NCBI RefSeq assembly: GCF_000337775.1
Contig: NZ_AOLQ01000065.1
Location: 238,534 to 302,533 of the forward strand
Source: Haloarcula vallismortis ATCC 29715
Lineage (GTDB): Archaea > Halobacteriota > Halobacteria > Halobacteriales > Haloarculaceae
Reading direction: 5' to 3'
Length of the DNA: 64,000 nt
Shown one piece after another: positions 51,210-60,282 of the stretch (within the stretch, counting starts at the first letter, position 1; each line of letters opens with the position of its first letter). Under the pieces are notes generated by a model, which was not told the DNA's origin, made no database searches, and was given only the letters and a program-made list of their open reading frames with translations. Made by a program: the position numbers and the translations under genes.

Positions 51210-53369
51210 TTATGGGTCCCCGTTCGATCTGAACTCGCGGGCGCGCTCGACGGCTGCCTCCGCACGCGCTGGATCAACCGACGATGGTGCAAATGCTGCC
51301 GTCTCAAAGGCTTCGACCACCGTTTCGAGAGCCGTCATCTGTTCCTCCGGAACGCCGTGCTCCCGGCTTCGCTGAAGGAGTTCCCAGTGTGTAACCCCCT
51401 CGCCGAGCCCGTTTTTCGCCGCTAGCGCATCGTGGACAGCAGTGTACGCGACCATCGCTGCGGCGTCGTAGTTCCCGCTGTCAAGATGCGTCTCGACACG
51501 GTCCTCGAACGTCGGAGTCGTCGTATCCGGTTGTGTCGCCGTCTGATCGGGTCCACTCATCGACACCTCAGCTGCCGCCGCTGGCACAGTCGAGTCCGTC
51601 TCTCGGGGTTGGCGGATTCGTGATACGACAAACCAAGCTGCGCCGACAACTGTAAGCGCCGCCCCGCCACCGACGACGGGCAGCCAGCTGTAGCCGATGA
51701 TCCCGTTTCCGAAGCCGGCTGCCGGCCGCTCGTCAGAGCCGAGCAGTATCGCCACCAGTGTATCGATAAGCAGGTCACTGTCCGAGTCGGAGCCGACAGG
51801 TGGGTTGCCGCCACCGGACCCGGCTGTCAGCGTTGCCGTTGCAGTCGCGTTACCGAGATTAGATTGTGGCTCGTCGAATGTGGCTATAACAGTAACTGAC
51901 TCGTTGCTCGGCGGATTTTCGAGACTGGTCCGGAACGAGCCATTCCGGGTCGTCTCGACTCGCTGTGTGCCGCCCGCATCGGTCTGCAGGCGTACCGGAC
52001 GACCCGCCACGGTGTCGCCATCAACGGTCCGGAGTTGCCCCTCGACGATGATCCCATCGGCCGCGCGTGATGCATTCAGTAAGAGGGTCGTTCGGGTCTC
52101 GGCGACGACAATAGGGGTTTCTGACTGGACGCCCGCAATGGCTCGGTTCTCATACGGAATCCGAGCTACAACCCGCCGGTCGCCGTCATTTATCGATGCC
52201 GGGAGTCGAATCGTTTCTGTGGCGGTGCCGTTCGGTCCGGTTGTCGTCCGTGCAACCACGGCCCCGTCAATGGCGAATTCGACTGGTACCTCATCGACAC
52301 CGGCTGACTCGACGCTCACGGACGTTGTAGCATTGAACCGGTCGCCGTATCTCACCGTCTCCGTTGAAGTTTCGCTCGTCACGTCCGGCGTCACCTGTTG
52401 TACGTCGATTGTGAACGTGGCGTTGTCGGACAGGTACACCGAGTCAGTATCTGGAACGTACTCAATTGAGATGGATTGTGACCCGAGTGTAGCTGCACGT
52501 GGCTGGTACTGCGTTTCAAACACGCCGCCCGAATCCGTCTGCACGGTCTGTGTCCGGTTCTCGATTCTGAGTTCGATTGCTTCGTCTGCGATGACCGAGC
52601 CGTTCTCAGTCTGTATCTGACCGAAGACCGTTCCGGGGTCGCTAAACGATGCAGTCGAATCTATCGCCTGCACCGTGAGCGTCGTGCCGACGAGCGTCTC
52701 TTCACGGACACTCGCCTGTGTTGCCGATATCTCCGCTGTCGTCTCGTTAATCTCAGTCTGTCCCGAAGAGAGGTCGACAGACGTGGTGTTCTCGATCCGT
52801 TCGAGGTTCTGGTTCAGTGCTTCGCTCCTGTCGCTGATGTTCGATGCCGTTCGCTCCATCGCACGCGCCGTAATCCGGGCCTCGCGTTCGTCACCGCGTT
52901 CGCGTGCTGTCTGATACGCCGCGTACTGTTGCCGGTACCGCTGGACCTCATCCGTGAGATTCCGCTGGTTCTCGCGCGCGGCTTCAAACTCCTTCGCGGC
53001 GGTGTCGTCCGTATCCGACGATGTGTCACCAGCAACCTCGACGTACTGTTCTAAGCGCTTGTCGTAGTCGTCGCCGAGGACCGAGCGGGCTTGGTCGTAC
53101 TGGTCGTTCGACAGCGCAATACTGCTGTTTTCTAGCTGCCCCCCCATTGTCCGGGCTAACCAGGCGGCCGTTTCGTCGCTGTACTCGCCGTCTGATACCG
53201 AGTCCGGGTTTTCCTGTTGCGTCTCGTTGTCGTCCGTCGGCGTCTCCACCTGCCGGTTCAGAGCCGGACCCCCGTCGTCGGTTCCCATCGCCGCCACCCC
53301 ACCAGCGCCCGCTGTAAGTCCAAGTATTGTCAGGGTGACAAGCACGGCCCACGACTGGCTCCGGAACAC
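51210..53369 (-). CDS. Large secreted/membrane protein with beta domains and DUF4129-like tail
   Basis: 719 residues. GTG start at 53369 with TATA TTTTAT 25 bp upstream (53391-53396), so leaderless. A signal peptide (MFRSQSWAVLVTLTILGLTAG), an acidic helical region (about 60-200, coiled-coil-like), several Ig/CARDB-type domains (about 225-520), a helix (about 565-590, LPVVGGGAALTVVGAAWFVVS) and a cytoplasmic tail (about 620-719, DSGNYDAAAMVAYTAVHDALAA ... EQMTALETVVEAFETAAF). The tail resembles DUF4129, a partner in MoxR/transglutaminase clusters. Suggests a surface sensor or stalk linked to the MoxR module. Divergent from DUF1616. Confidence 0.78.
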   Translation of the reverse strand: MFRSQSWAVLVTLTILGLTAGAGGVAAMGTDDGGPALNRQVETPTDDNETQQENPDSVSDGEYSDETAAWLARTMGGQLENSSIALSNDQYDQARSVLGDDYDKRLEQYVEVAGDTSSDTDDTAAKEFEAARENQRNLTDEVQRYRQQYAAYQTARERGDEREARITARAMERTASNISDRSEALNQNLERIENTTSVDLSSGQTEINETTAEISATQASVREETLVGTTLTVQAIDSTASFSDPGTVFGQIQTENGSVIADEAIELRIENRTQTVQTDSGGVFETQYQPRAATLGSQSISIEYVPDTDSVYLSDNATFTIDVQQVTPDVTSETSTETVRYGDRFNATTSVSVESAGVDEVPVEFAIDGAVVARTTTGPNGTATETIRLPASINDGDRRVVARIPYENRAIAGVQSETPIVVAETRTTLLLNASRAADGIIVEGQLRTVDGDTVAGRPVRLQTDAGGTQRVETTRNGSFRTSLENPPSNESVTVIATFDEPQSNLGNATATATLTAGSGGGNPPVGSDSDSDLLIDTLVAILLGSDERPAAGFGNGIIGYSWLPVVGGGAALTVVGAAWFVVSRIRQPRETDSTVPAAAAEVSMSGPDQTATQPDTTTPTFEDRVETHLDSGNYDAAAMVAYTAVHDALAAKNGLGEGVTHWELLQRSREHGVPEEQMTALETVVEAFETAAFAPSSVDPARAEAAVERAREFRSNGDP

Positions 53370-53390
53370 ACCGAGTTATTCCGCTGGTTT

Positions 53391-53396
53391 GATAAA
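53391..53396 (-). promoter_or_regulatory. TATA box of the secreted DUF4129-tailed protein
   Basis: TTTTAT on the minus strand, 22-27 bp before the GTG at 53369. Fits leaderless initiation and supports the GTG as the start. Confidence 0.55.
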
Positions 53397-53460
53397 ATGC
53401 GTTCGGTTGACTCACCGAAAGTCCCAGTCGGGTGCCGTGATAGAAAACGACGCAATCAGC

Positions 53461-53470
53461 TATTTTTTTA
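53461..53470 (+). promoter_or_regulatory. TATA box of the DUF1616 gene
   Basis: TATTTTTTTA centred 30 bp before the ATG at 53495. With the divergent box at 53391-53396 it makes a two-way promoter region of 125 bp. Confidence 0.5.
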
Positions 53471-53494
53471 CCACGCCGACATGACTCATTGCTA

Positions 53495-54508
53495 ATGGCT
53501 GAAACCCAGACGTGGAAACTACTCTTGCCACGTCAACTCCGCCACCTCCCGGCCGATCTGGCAGGCGTTATCGGCGTGGTGATTCTGACGAATCTGGCTG
53601 CCCTGCTGCCAGTCATCTCCGACACGCCGGTCCGCATCATCTTTGGACTCGTGTTTGTCCTCTTCGTTCCCGGCTATGCGTTTATTGCAGCGCTGTTTCC
53701 GGAGGCCGGGAGCGGCCCCACGGCCGACGATGAGACCGATTTGGGGCCACAGGCCGACGGAATCGACGGTATCGAGCGGACCGCACTCTCGTTCGGCCTC
53801 AGCATCGCGCTCGTTCCACTGGTCGGTCTGGTGTTGAACTTCACGCCGTGGGGCATCCGCCTGCTTCCGATTCTCGTCTCGCTTAGCGGGCTGACGCTCG
53901 TGTTGACCGCTGTCGCGGCCGTCCGACGGTGGGCGTTGCCCGCTGACGAACGGTTTCGTGTCCCCTGCCGTGCGTGGCTCAGTGCCGGACGTGATGAACT
54001 GTTCTCGCCGGCTTCGCGGACAGACGCGGTCCTGAATGTACTGTTGGTTCTTAGCATCTTACTTGCGGCCGCCAGCGTCGGATACGCCGTCACAGTGCCG
54101 AAAGATGGCGAGCGGTTCAGCGAGTTCTACCTGCTGACAGAAGACGAAGACGGGGAGCTCGTTGCTGACGGTTATCCGACAGAGTTTCAGCAGGGAGAGG
54201 GCCGCTCGCTGATCGTCGGTATCGGCAATCAGGAACACGAGCAGACTGATTACACCGTTATCGCCGAATTACAGCGCGTCGAGCGTATCGGCAATCAGAC
54301 TCGCGTTCGGGAACGGTCGGAATTGCGGCGTTTCCAGCCGACTCTAGGTCACAACGAGACCTGGCAGCGCCAACACGAAGTGACACCCAGAATGACTGGC
54401 GACAGGCTCCGTCTCCAGTACCTGTTGTACCGTGGCCCACCGCCTGAGAGCGTGAACCAGTCGACCGCGTACCGGGAAGTCCATCTCTGGGTGAACGTAA
54501 CCGGCTGA
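53495..54508 (+). CDS. DUF1616 family membrane protein
   Basis: 337 residues. Helices at about 20-42 and 48-70 (RIIFGLVFVLFVPGYAFIAALFPE, the DUF1616 signature), two further (LSFGLSIALVPLVGLVLNF and LLPILVSLSGLTLVLTAVAAVR), a fifth near 185, then a C-terminal outer beta domain with TDYTVIAELQRVERIGNQTRVRERSEL. DUF1616 proteins often sit next to S-layer glycosylation genes in haloarchaea; the role is unknown. ATG at 53495 is set by the TATA box at -30. Confidence 0.88.
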   Translation: MAETQTWKLLLPRQLRHLPADLAGVIGVVILTNLAALLPVISDTPVRIIFGLVFVLFVPGYAFIAALFPEAGSGPTADDETDLGPQADGIDGIERTALSFGLSIALVPLVGLVLNFTPWGIRLLPILVSLSGLTLVLTAVAAVRRWALPADERFRVPCRAWLSAGRDELFSPASRTDAVLNVLLVLSILLAAASVGYAVTVPKDGERFSEFYLLTEDEDGELVADGYPTEFQQGEGRSLIVGIGNQEHEQTDYTVIAELQRVERIGNQTRVRERSELRRFQPTLGHNETWQRQHEVTPRMTGDRLRLQYLLYRGPPPESVNQSTAYREVHLWVNVTG

Positions 54509-54624
54509 CCAGTTTCTCACAGAGAGTAGCGCTACCCGCGGTATAACTGGGCTAACCCACTGCCTGCCCTTTGCACGCCGAACCCGGCGAACAGCTTTTA
54601 GTTTCTCGGATCATTCGCCTCACA

Positions 54625-55157
54625 GTGTACCCCGCAGGCCACTTTCTCCTTGCAGCTATCCCGCTGGCAGTGTATACGGTGGTCCGGTGGCGTCGCCTCC
54701 CGTCTGGGCGATGGTACTACTCCTGCTTGTCGCGACGCAACTCCCGGACATAATCGATAAGCCGCTCGCGTGGACAGTCGCTCTCCTTCCGAGCGGGCGA
54801 ATGCTGGCCCATTCGCTGGTCGTCTCGCTCCCGATGCTCACTGTCGTTGTGCTACTGGCTGCACGCTGGGGCTATGTGCGGTCCGCCGCGGTGTTTTCCG
54901 CTGGCTACCTCTCGCACATCGCCGGCGACTTCTATCCCATCGTGTGGCTCGGGACGGAGTACTACTTCTTCCCAAACCTGTTCTGGCCGTTGTCGGCGGC
55001 GAACCCCGATAGAACGCCGTCGTTTGCGGCGCATTCGCCAGACAGTCTGCTCTCACTTGTCGTCCCCATGGCCGTTTTCGGACTGGCAATCAGCTACAGC
55101 CTCGCGACGGTGTACCAGCGGCACGGCCGGAGCTTCGCCGAAATACCACCGCGCTAA
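54625..55157 (+). pseudogene. YdjM-type membrane hydrolase family protein, frameshifted
   Basis: GTG 54625 opens MYPAGHFLLAAIPLAVYTVVR, the family's conserved start (Gly-His in the first helix), but the frame breaks at about 54705-54715. The rest continues one base out of phase: VATQLPDIIDKPLAWTVALLPSGRMLAHSL, with the conserved D and H residues, ending EIPPR at 55157. Adding one base near the ggg run at about 54707 would join them as VVRWRRLPSxAMVLLLLVATQLPD. The break is either real or a sequencing error. A shorter product from GTG 54687 would miss helix 1. The family is the LexA-regulated membrane metal-dependent hydrolase-like group. Confidence 0.8.
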
Positions 55158-55532
55158 CACTCCACTCAACGGTTGTCGCCTGCTGGAGTGACGACTCCCC
55201 AGTGATGGACTTCAAGTTGTTCGTCAGATATCGTCGCTGCCCGTCCAACTACCGTGGAATGAAAGTCAACGGTGCGTACGACCGGTGCATTGCAGCTGAT
55301 GCACTTGAGTCTCGCCGCACGAGATGGCTTTGCGTAGTCTCCCAGTGTAAACCTTACAGTCGCATATTATCTGTAAAATAAGATTAAATTGCCCCTTTCA
55401 GCAATACTGTATCAGCAATCGCTAGTGACCGGATAGTTCAACGATTTCACAAAGTGCCTCCTAAGGGTGCACAGTAGAGAGAAAGTCGTCGCAGAAAATA
55501 AACAAAATCGCCAAGTAAACTGGGAGAGTTCG
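55158..55532. other. Intergenic, 375 bp, between convergent genes
   Basis: No gene seen. The middle (about 55360-55500) is AT-rich with T-rich stretches in both directions that could serve as transcription stops for the flanking convergent genes. Confidence 0.5.
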
Positions 55533-57242
55533 TTAGTCTCGACGCGCCAGAAACCCGGCACCTAGCAGTGCTAGCACCGCGACGAGTACGGTGAACCCGG
55601 GACCGCTTGAGCTCGTGGTCTCGACTGAACCTTCGGTTCCAGCTGTGGCGGTATCGTCGGGTTGCTGGGCACCACCACCATCATCTGCGGTCGTGGTCGT
55701 TTCGGTCTGCCCACCTTCGTCCTCTATTTCCGTGCTGTCGTCCGTGGTGGTTTGGTCTGCAGTATCGGTCGTCGATTCGTCCTCAGTGCCCTCACTATCG
55801 GAGTTGTCGTCTCCGCTATCGCTGTCGTTATCGCCGTCGTTGCTACCGCCACTGTTACTATTGCCGTCGTTGCTACCGCCATTATTGTCGCCGTCATCGT
55901 CGCCGTCGTTGTTATCGCCATCATCGCCGTCGTCGCCACCGCCACTGTTACCGCCGTCGTCGTTTCCGTCGCCGCCATCGGTTTCGTTCGACTGCGACAG
56001 TGTGATTGTCCCGGTAGCGGAGTTGATCTCGTTGGAGTCCTCGCCAACGGCGATGTGAACGTATGTGTAGGTTCCGTTTGTCCAGGAGTCCAGGGTTTCG
56101 ACATCGACAGTGGTATCGGAGGCACCGGATACCGTCGTCGCCGAGGCATGTAGCACGTCGTCACCGGTCGACTCTGGCGATGCTTCGGAGAGAACGAATC
56201 CGAACAGGCCGACGAGTCCTGCCGACGGCATCGCCTCCACTGCCGTCGAGTCTCCGGTGAGGGTGGCGTCGTCATCGACCGATGAGACACCGTTGACGCC
56301 ATCAAAGGAGTTCTCTACCGTGACCTGATCTTCCGAGAAATCCTCATCGATGTCACCGGTTACCCGGACGGTGCTCGTCCGCTGTTGGAGTTCGTTCTCG
56401 TCGAACAACAATACGGCGTGCGTGACAGAGTCGTCTTCCAGTTCAGTCTCGATATCGAGCGAGACGTTGTTGCCAGCGGCAACGTCGTTGGCAGCCGCAT
56501 TGACCGTGGCAGGGCTCTCCTGAACCAGCGTTTGCTCGACTCCGACAACGGTCACGTTTCCATCGGCTGAAACGTTGTTGTCCGAAACTGACAGGCCCTC
56601 TCCGTCATCGACGGTGACCAGAATGAAGCCGTACGCACCGCCGGCGTCAGGCGTGTACGAGGTTTCGAGCACACCGTTGTCATCTATCGAGCCGACCCCT
56701 TCCGCGTCATCTAACAGTTCGACCGAGTTGGCGTTGGAGTCGTTGGTAAAGATACTGGCTAGATCGGTTCTGGCGCTTCCTTCGCTAAACCCGGCCGCAG
56801 TTGGGTCCTCGGAGAGTCTGACAGCAAGCAGTTGTGCCTCGTCGCCGGCAACTCCCGTGGTTCCAGCCCCTGTCGTTGATTCGAACGTGAGATCCACTGA
56901 TTCGCCTGCCTGGTGGATCGTGTACTCCTCTCTATTGAGGGGAACATCACCGGTCTGGGCGGATTCAATGTTGATGTACGTCTGTGGGGCTGCTATCGCC
57001 GTGGGGCCGGTGGAGGATGTCCGAAGCGGGAGCAGTGACCGCTCCCAGACATCCACGTTTTCCGTCACTGCCGTCGTTTGTCCGTCATCCACTGGCGTTG
57101 CCGCCGCTGACGTTACCGACAGGGGAGCGGCTAACACCAGCAGCACTGTAATCGCACAAATTACAGTGTGTTTCCCGTTTGGTGTTTTATACATTATTGA
57201 ATTTTTTCGAAAGGACGCGGTATAATTCTTATGCAGTGACAT
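55533..57242 (-). CDS. PGF-CTERM surface protein with acidic Asp/Gly/Asn stalk
   Basis: 569 residues. Start MSLHKNYTASFRKNSIMYK, signal-type helix (about 28-47, AITVLLVLAAPLSVTSAAA), a beta-rich outer part (about 50-425, with ENVDVWERS, TYINIESAQTGDVPLN and DSWTNGTYTYVHIAVGED), a Gly/Asp/Asn/Ser/Thr stalk (about 435-545) and GPGF (547-550) with a hydrophobic helix and ARRD tail: the PGF-CTERM anchor. The outer part is paralogous to the next protein (about half of residues look the same by eye). ATG at 57242 fits the shared N-terminus MSLHK(N/K)YT. Probably an archaeosortase-processed lipid-anchored glycoprotein; role unknown. Confidence 0.87.
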   Translation of the reverse strand: MSLHKNYTASFRKNSIMYKTPNGKHTVICAITVLLVLAAPLSVTSAAATPVDDGQTTAVTENVDVWERSLLPLRTSSTGPTAIAAPQTYINIESAQTGDVPLNREEYTIHQAGESVDLTFESTTGAGTTGVAGDEAQLLAVRLSEDPTAAGFSEGSARTDLASIFTNDSNANSVELLDDAEGVGSIDDNGVLETSYTPDAGGAYGFILVTVDDGEGLSVSDNNVSADGNVTVVGVEQTLVQESPATVNAAANDVAAGNNVSLDIETELEDDSVTHAVLLFDENELQQRTSTVRVTGDIDEDFSEDQVTVENSFDGVNGVSSVDDDATLTGDSTAVEAMPSAGLVGLFGFVLSEASPESTGDDVLHASATTVSGASDTTVDVETLDSWTNGTYTYVHIAVGEDSNEINSATGTITLSQSNETDGGDGNDDGGNSGGGDDGDDGDNNDGDDDGDNNGGSNDGNSNSGGSNDGDNDSDSGDDNSDSEGTEDESTTDTADQTTTDDSTEIEDEGGQTETTTTADDGGGAQQPDDTATAGTEGSVETTSSSGPGFTVLVAVLALLGAGFLARRD

Positions 57243-57519
57243 TCGACGATACACAGTGTCATATGACGGTTATAGGACACGTAGACACTGTCCCAAGGCT
57301 GTATGTTGCGATCGCTGAATCGTGTCTCGGTGCGTGCCTGTTTGGATTAATGCAGGTTGTGCAGAAATTGACTGTTCGACGCCATCCAGCTGATGGCATG
57401 TCCGGAGAAAATATAGATATCCCAATAGATTACTATGAGGTCGGATACGCCCAGTGACGCCCGATGACGAAATGTATGGTTTGTTTGACCGACGCAGTCC
57501 GTGACTATCGACCGTTCAG

Positions 57520-58884
57520 TTATTCTGCCCCGTTTCCGTCGTCGTTACCAGTGGCATTCGTTCCAGCAGCGGAATCTGGGGGGCCGCCGCCGTTGTCCGG
57601 GCCGCCACCGTTTTCAGGGCCGCCGCCCGGACTCAGTGCCACTGTGCCGGTATCCGAGTTGATAGTTCCGGACTCGGTACCGACTGCGACGTGGATGTAC
57701 TGGTACGCGCCGTTTGGCCAGGAATCCAGCGTCTGGACTGTTACGTTGGCATCAGAGTCAGCGCTGACGACCGTCGCGGAAGCATGGATGACGTCGCCGT
57801 CGGCATCCGATTCAGCTTCAGAGACTACCATGCCGAATACACCCTGTAACCCGATTGCAGGTAGCGACTGATTTCCGGAGAGATTGATGCCTTCGATACT
57901 GGTGTTGCCTCCGACTGTCGCAACACCACTGACGTTGTCAAAGGAATTGTCCACAGTGATCTGGTCCGGACTGAAGCTCTCGTTTAGCTCGCCAGACACG
58001 GTCACTGTGCTTGACTGCCGTTGCAGTTCGCCGCGTCTCACCAGTGCCACTGCGTGCGTGGCGTTTTCGTCCTCGATTTCGGTGTCGACATCCAGCGTAA
58101 CGTTGTCACCGGGAGTGACCGGATTCTGAGTCGGTTCGACGGTTGAAGCGTTGTCCTGTACAATCGCTTGCTCGACGCCGACAACAGTCACGTTCCCGTT
58201 GACGGAGACGTTGCCATCCGACACCGATAGCCCCTCGTCACCCTCATCCACAGTCACCAGCACGAAGCCGTACACTCCGCCTGACTCGGGAGTATAGGAC
58301 GCGTTCAGTTCACCCTCAGCACCGATTTCACCGACGCCCTCTGCGTCATCGAGTAACTCTGCCGTCGTGATATTCGAATTGTTTGCGAAGAGGTCCCCGA
58401 GTGAGCTCGAGATGTCGCTGGTGTTTGCACCTTCGGTGGTCGGTGCCTCATCCAATTTGACAGCGAGCAGTTGCGCCTCGTCGCCAGCGAGTGACCTCGT
58501 CCCGGCACCGATCCTCGGTTCGAAGGACATGTTTATCGACTCGTTGCGCTCGTGGATCGTCACCGTCCGCTTGTTAAGCGGCAAGTCACCGGTTGCGGCC
58601 GATTCGACGTTGATGAACGACTGCGGTGCCGCTACCGTCGTTGGCCCCTCCGACGTCGTTCGGAGCGTGAGCGGGGACCGTTCCCACACGTCGACGTTTT
58701 CAGTTACCGATATCGACTGACTCTCGGCGACAGGAGTTGCCCCGACGGTGGACATCACTGATAACGGACCAGCGAGCACCAGTGCGACTGCCATCACGAA
58801 GACAACAGCCGGCTTTAGTATTGGCGTTTTTACCATTGCTGAAACATTACTGATGGCTTTGGTATATTTCTTGTGCAGTGACAC
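57520..58884 (-). CDS. Secreted paralogue of the PGF-CTERM protein, without anchor
   Basis: 454 residues, GTG start at 58884 (MSLHKKYTKAISNVSAMVK), the same start motif as the neighbour. The signal helix (VFVMAVALVLAGPLSVMST) and the outer domains match the neighbour throughout (ENVDVWERS, SFINVESAATGDLPLN, ATVVSADSDANVTVQTLDSWPNG). After LSPGG the protein ends in a short Gly/Asn/Asp tail (GGGPENGGGPDNGGGPP ... GAE) with no GPGF, helix or basic end, so no PGF-CTERM anchor. It should be released outside, or hold on by interaction with the anchored paralogue. Tandem duplication. Confidence 0.85.
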   Translation of the reverse strand: MSLHKKYTKAISNVSAMVKTPILKPAVVFVMAVALVLAGPLSVMSTVGATPVAESQSISVTENVDVWERSPLTLRTTSEGPTTVAAPQSFINVESAATGDLPLNKRTVTIHERNESINMSFEPRIGAGTRSLAGDEAQLLAVKLDEAPTTEGANTSDISSSLGDLFANNSNITTAELLDDAEGVGEIGAEGELNASYTPESGGVYGFVLVTVDEGDEGLSVSDGNVSVNGNVTVVGVEQAIVQDNASTVEPTQNPVTPGDNVTLDVDTEIEDENATHAVALVRRGELQRQSSTVTVSGELNESFSPDQITVDNSFDNVSGVATVGGNTSIEGINLSGNQSLPAIGLQGVFGMVVSEAESDADGDVIHASATVVSADSDANVTVQTLDSWPNGAYQYIHVAVGTESGTINSDTGTVALSPGGGPENGGGPDNGGGPPDSAAGTNATGNDDGNGAE

Positions 58885-59470
58885 TAACTAGATAGCTCAA
58901 GAAGTGCTCTAGAGGCATAAAACATACAAACTGGAGTTAAATTGAATATAGAATTTTAATCATACCTTTTTGATAATTATCGGATGATAAAATGATGAAC
59001 TACCCTCAAAACAGTGTATGTGACAATTCAATAGCTGTAAGCTATGTTAACTGCTATACTAACTGAGGAAATCTGGTACAGTTTAGCAGAGCTCCGGCTT
59101 TGCTAAGCAGGCGGTACAGGACGGTCACCGAGGACTGCTCAGAGACGTGGCGTCACAATGGTACCCGATCCCGTTGAGTAGTCGGAGGCATGATATCAGC
59201 CCGGTTTTCGAGCAAATTATCACATGAGAAACGCCGTCAGAATTCAGTCACAACGAGCGCTTAGCGGAACCACACCACGGTGGTCCACATCGCGGATGCC
59301 TCTCTCTGCCACGTCGGGTCGGAAAATTGCGAGGGAAGATCGCTCCGTGCGAGTCTTCCGGCACCGATCGGCTCCCGTCTCTTTCGCGAGGTACCACCGG
59401 AGTCGGCGGCGTCCTCGCGACCATGACGATGGCCGCTCACTGTTTGTGAGGGACCGTGTCGGTCCAACAG
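58885..59470. other. Intergenic, about 585 bp, AT-rich left half, no protein gene seen
   Basis: 58900-59060 is strongly AT-rich and holds the promoter of the unanchored surface paralogue. To the right is the tRNA-Leu downstream region. Short frames (for example 59224-59520, plus) overlap the tRNA and are not credible. Confidence 0.55.
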
Positions 59471-59554
59471 TGCGAGGGAAGGGATTTGAACCCTTGGACC
59501 CCTACGGGAGCGGATCTTGAGTCCGCCGCCGTTTCCTGGCTTGGCTACCCTCGC
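59471..59554 (-). tRNA. tRNA-Leu (anticodon CAA)
   Basis: 84-nt tRNA reading GCGAGGG...CCCTCGC-A; 7-bp acceptor stem, D arm with GCCAAGCCAGGAAACGGC, anticodon stem GCGGA/TCCGC with loop CTCAAGA (anticodon CAA, decodes UUG), long class II variable arm (TCCCGTAGGGGTCC) and T arm AAGGGTTCAAATCCCTT. No intron and no encoded CCA. A TATA-like box lies about 35-40 bp upstream (59589-59595). Confidence 0.95.
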
Positions 59555-59588
59555 ACGCGTATTGCATTCGGTACACACGGTGGTGCAG

Positions 59589-59595
59589 TATAAAT
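59589..59595 (-). promoter_or_regulatory. TATA box of the tRNA-Leu gene
   Basis: ATTTATA on the minus strand, centred 38 bp upstream of the tRNA 5' end, giving a start about 10 bp before the tRNA and a short leader for RNase P to remove. Confidence 0.5.
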
Positions 59596-59754
59596 GTCGT
59601 ACGGAAGCGACTCGGGGCCAGACGATGGGACAATCGAATTTCCCGGCACACTGAAAGCGGGTGCTGTCATGTGATCAGGTCTGCACTACATTCTAGTACC
59701 TACTGTAACCGACAGAACCGGTGGTTTGACCCACCGTGAACTGGTAGTGTACGC

Positions 59755-60237
59755 ATGGACGACCACACGCGTGACCCGACCGTCGAGGCCCCCGACGGGA
59801 ACCCATCGGGATGGCGGACCGACGGTCAGTGGGAACACGAGACGCTCAGACGGGCCGTGGTCCACGGGGTCCGCCTCTACAACTCCGGGGAGTTCCACGA
59901 ATCACACGACTGCTTCGAAGACGAGTGGTACAACTACGGCCGCGGGAACACGGAGAGCAAATTCCTCCACGGAATGGTGCAGGTCGCCGCCGGTGCGTAC
60001 AAGCACTTCGACTTCGAGGACGACGACGGGATGCGGTCGCTGTTTCGCACGTCGCTGCAGTACTTTCGTGGCGTCCCCAACGACTACTATGGCGTCGACC
60101 TGCTTGACGTGCGGACGACGGTCACGAACGCGCTGTCGGACCCGACGGCGCTGCACGGCTGGCAGATCCGCCTCGACGGCGAGTACCCGACGTGTCGCCC
60201 GGAGGACATCGAGTTTGCGGAGTCACTCGAACACTGA
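59755..60237 (+). CDS. DUF309 family protein
   Basis: 160 residues. DUF309 core: [25 protein letters not shown], then [19 protein letters not shown], with conserved E/H and W residues. The short helical domain is found in bacteria and archaea and often pairs with an unknown partner. ATG at 59755 (MDDHTRDPT). Function unknown. It precedes the AstE-like gene by 45 bp on the same strand, so a shared transcript is possible. Confidence 0.9.
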   Translation: MDDHTRDPTVEAPDGNPSGWRTDGQWEHETLRRAVVHGVRLYNSGEFHESHDCFEDEWYNYGRGNTESKFLHGMVQVAAGAYKHFDFEDDDGMRSLFRTSLQYFRGVPNDYYGVDLLDVRTTVTNALSDPTALHGWQIRLDGEYPTCRPEDIEFAESLEH

Positions 60238-60282
60238 CTGAATCCGGATAATTCTAAAGGCTGGAAGTGTTAGCACGGGTAG

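Noticed and set aside
57263..57457. Possible 64-codon plus-strand gene between the tandem surface paralogues
   Set aside because: Sits in the promoter region of the anchored paralogue, no codon bias, no family.
59224..59578. Short frames on both strands around 59.2-59.6 kb
   Set aside because: They overlap tRNA-Leu and show no domain.
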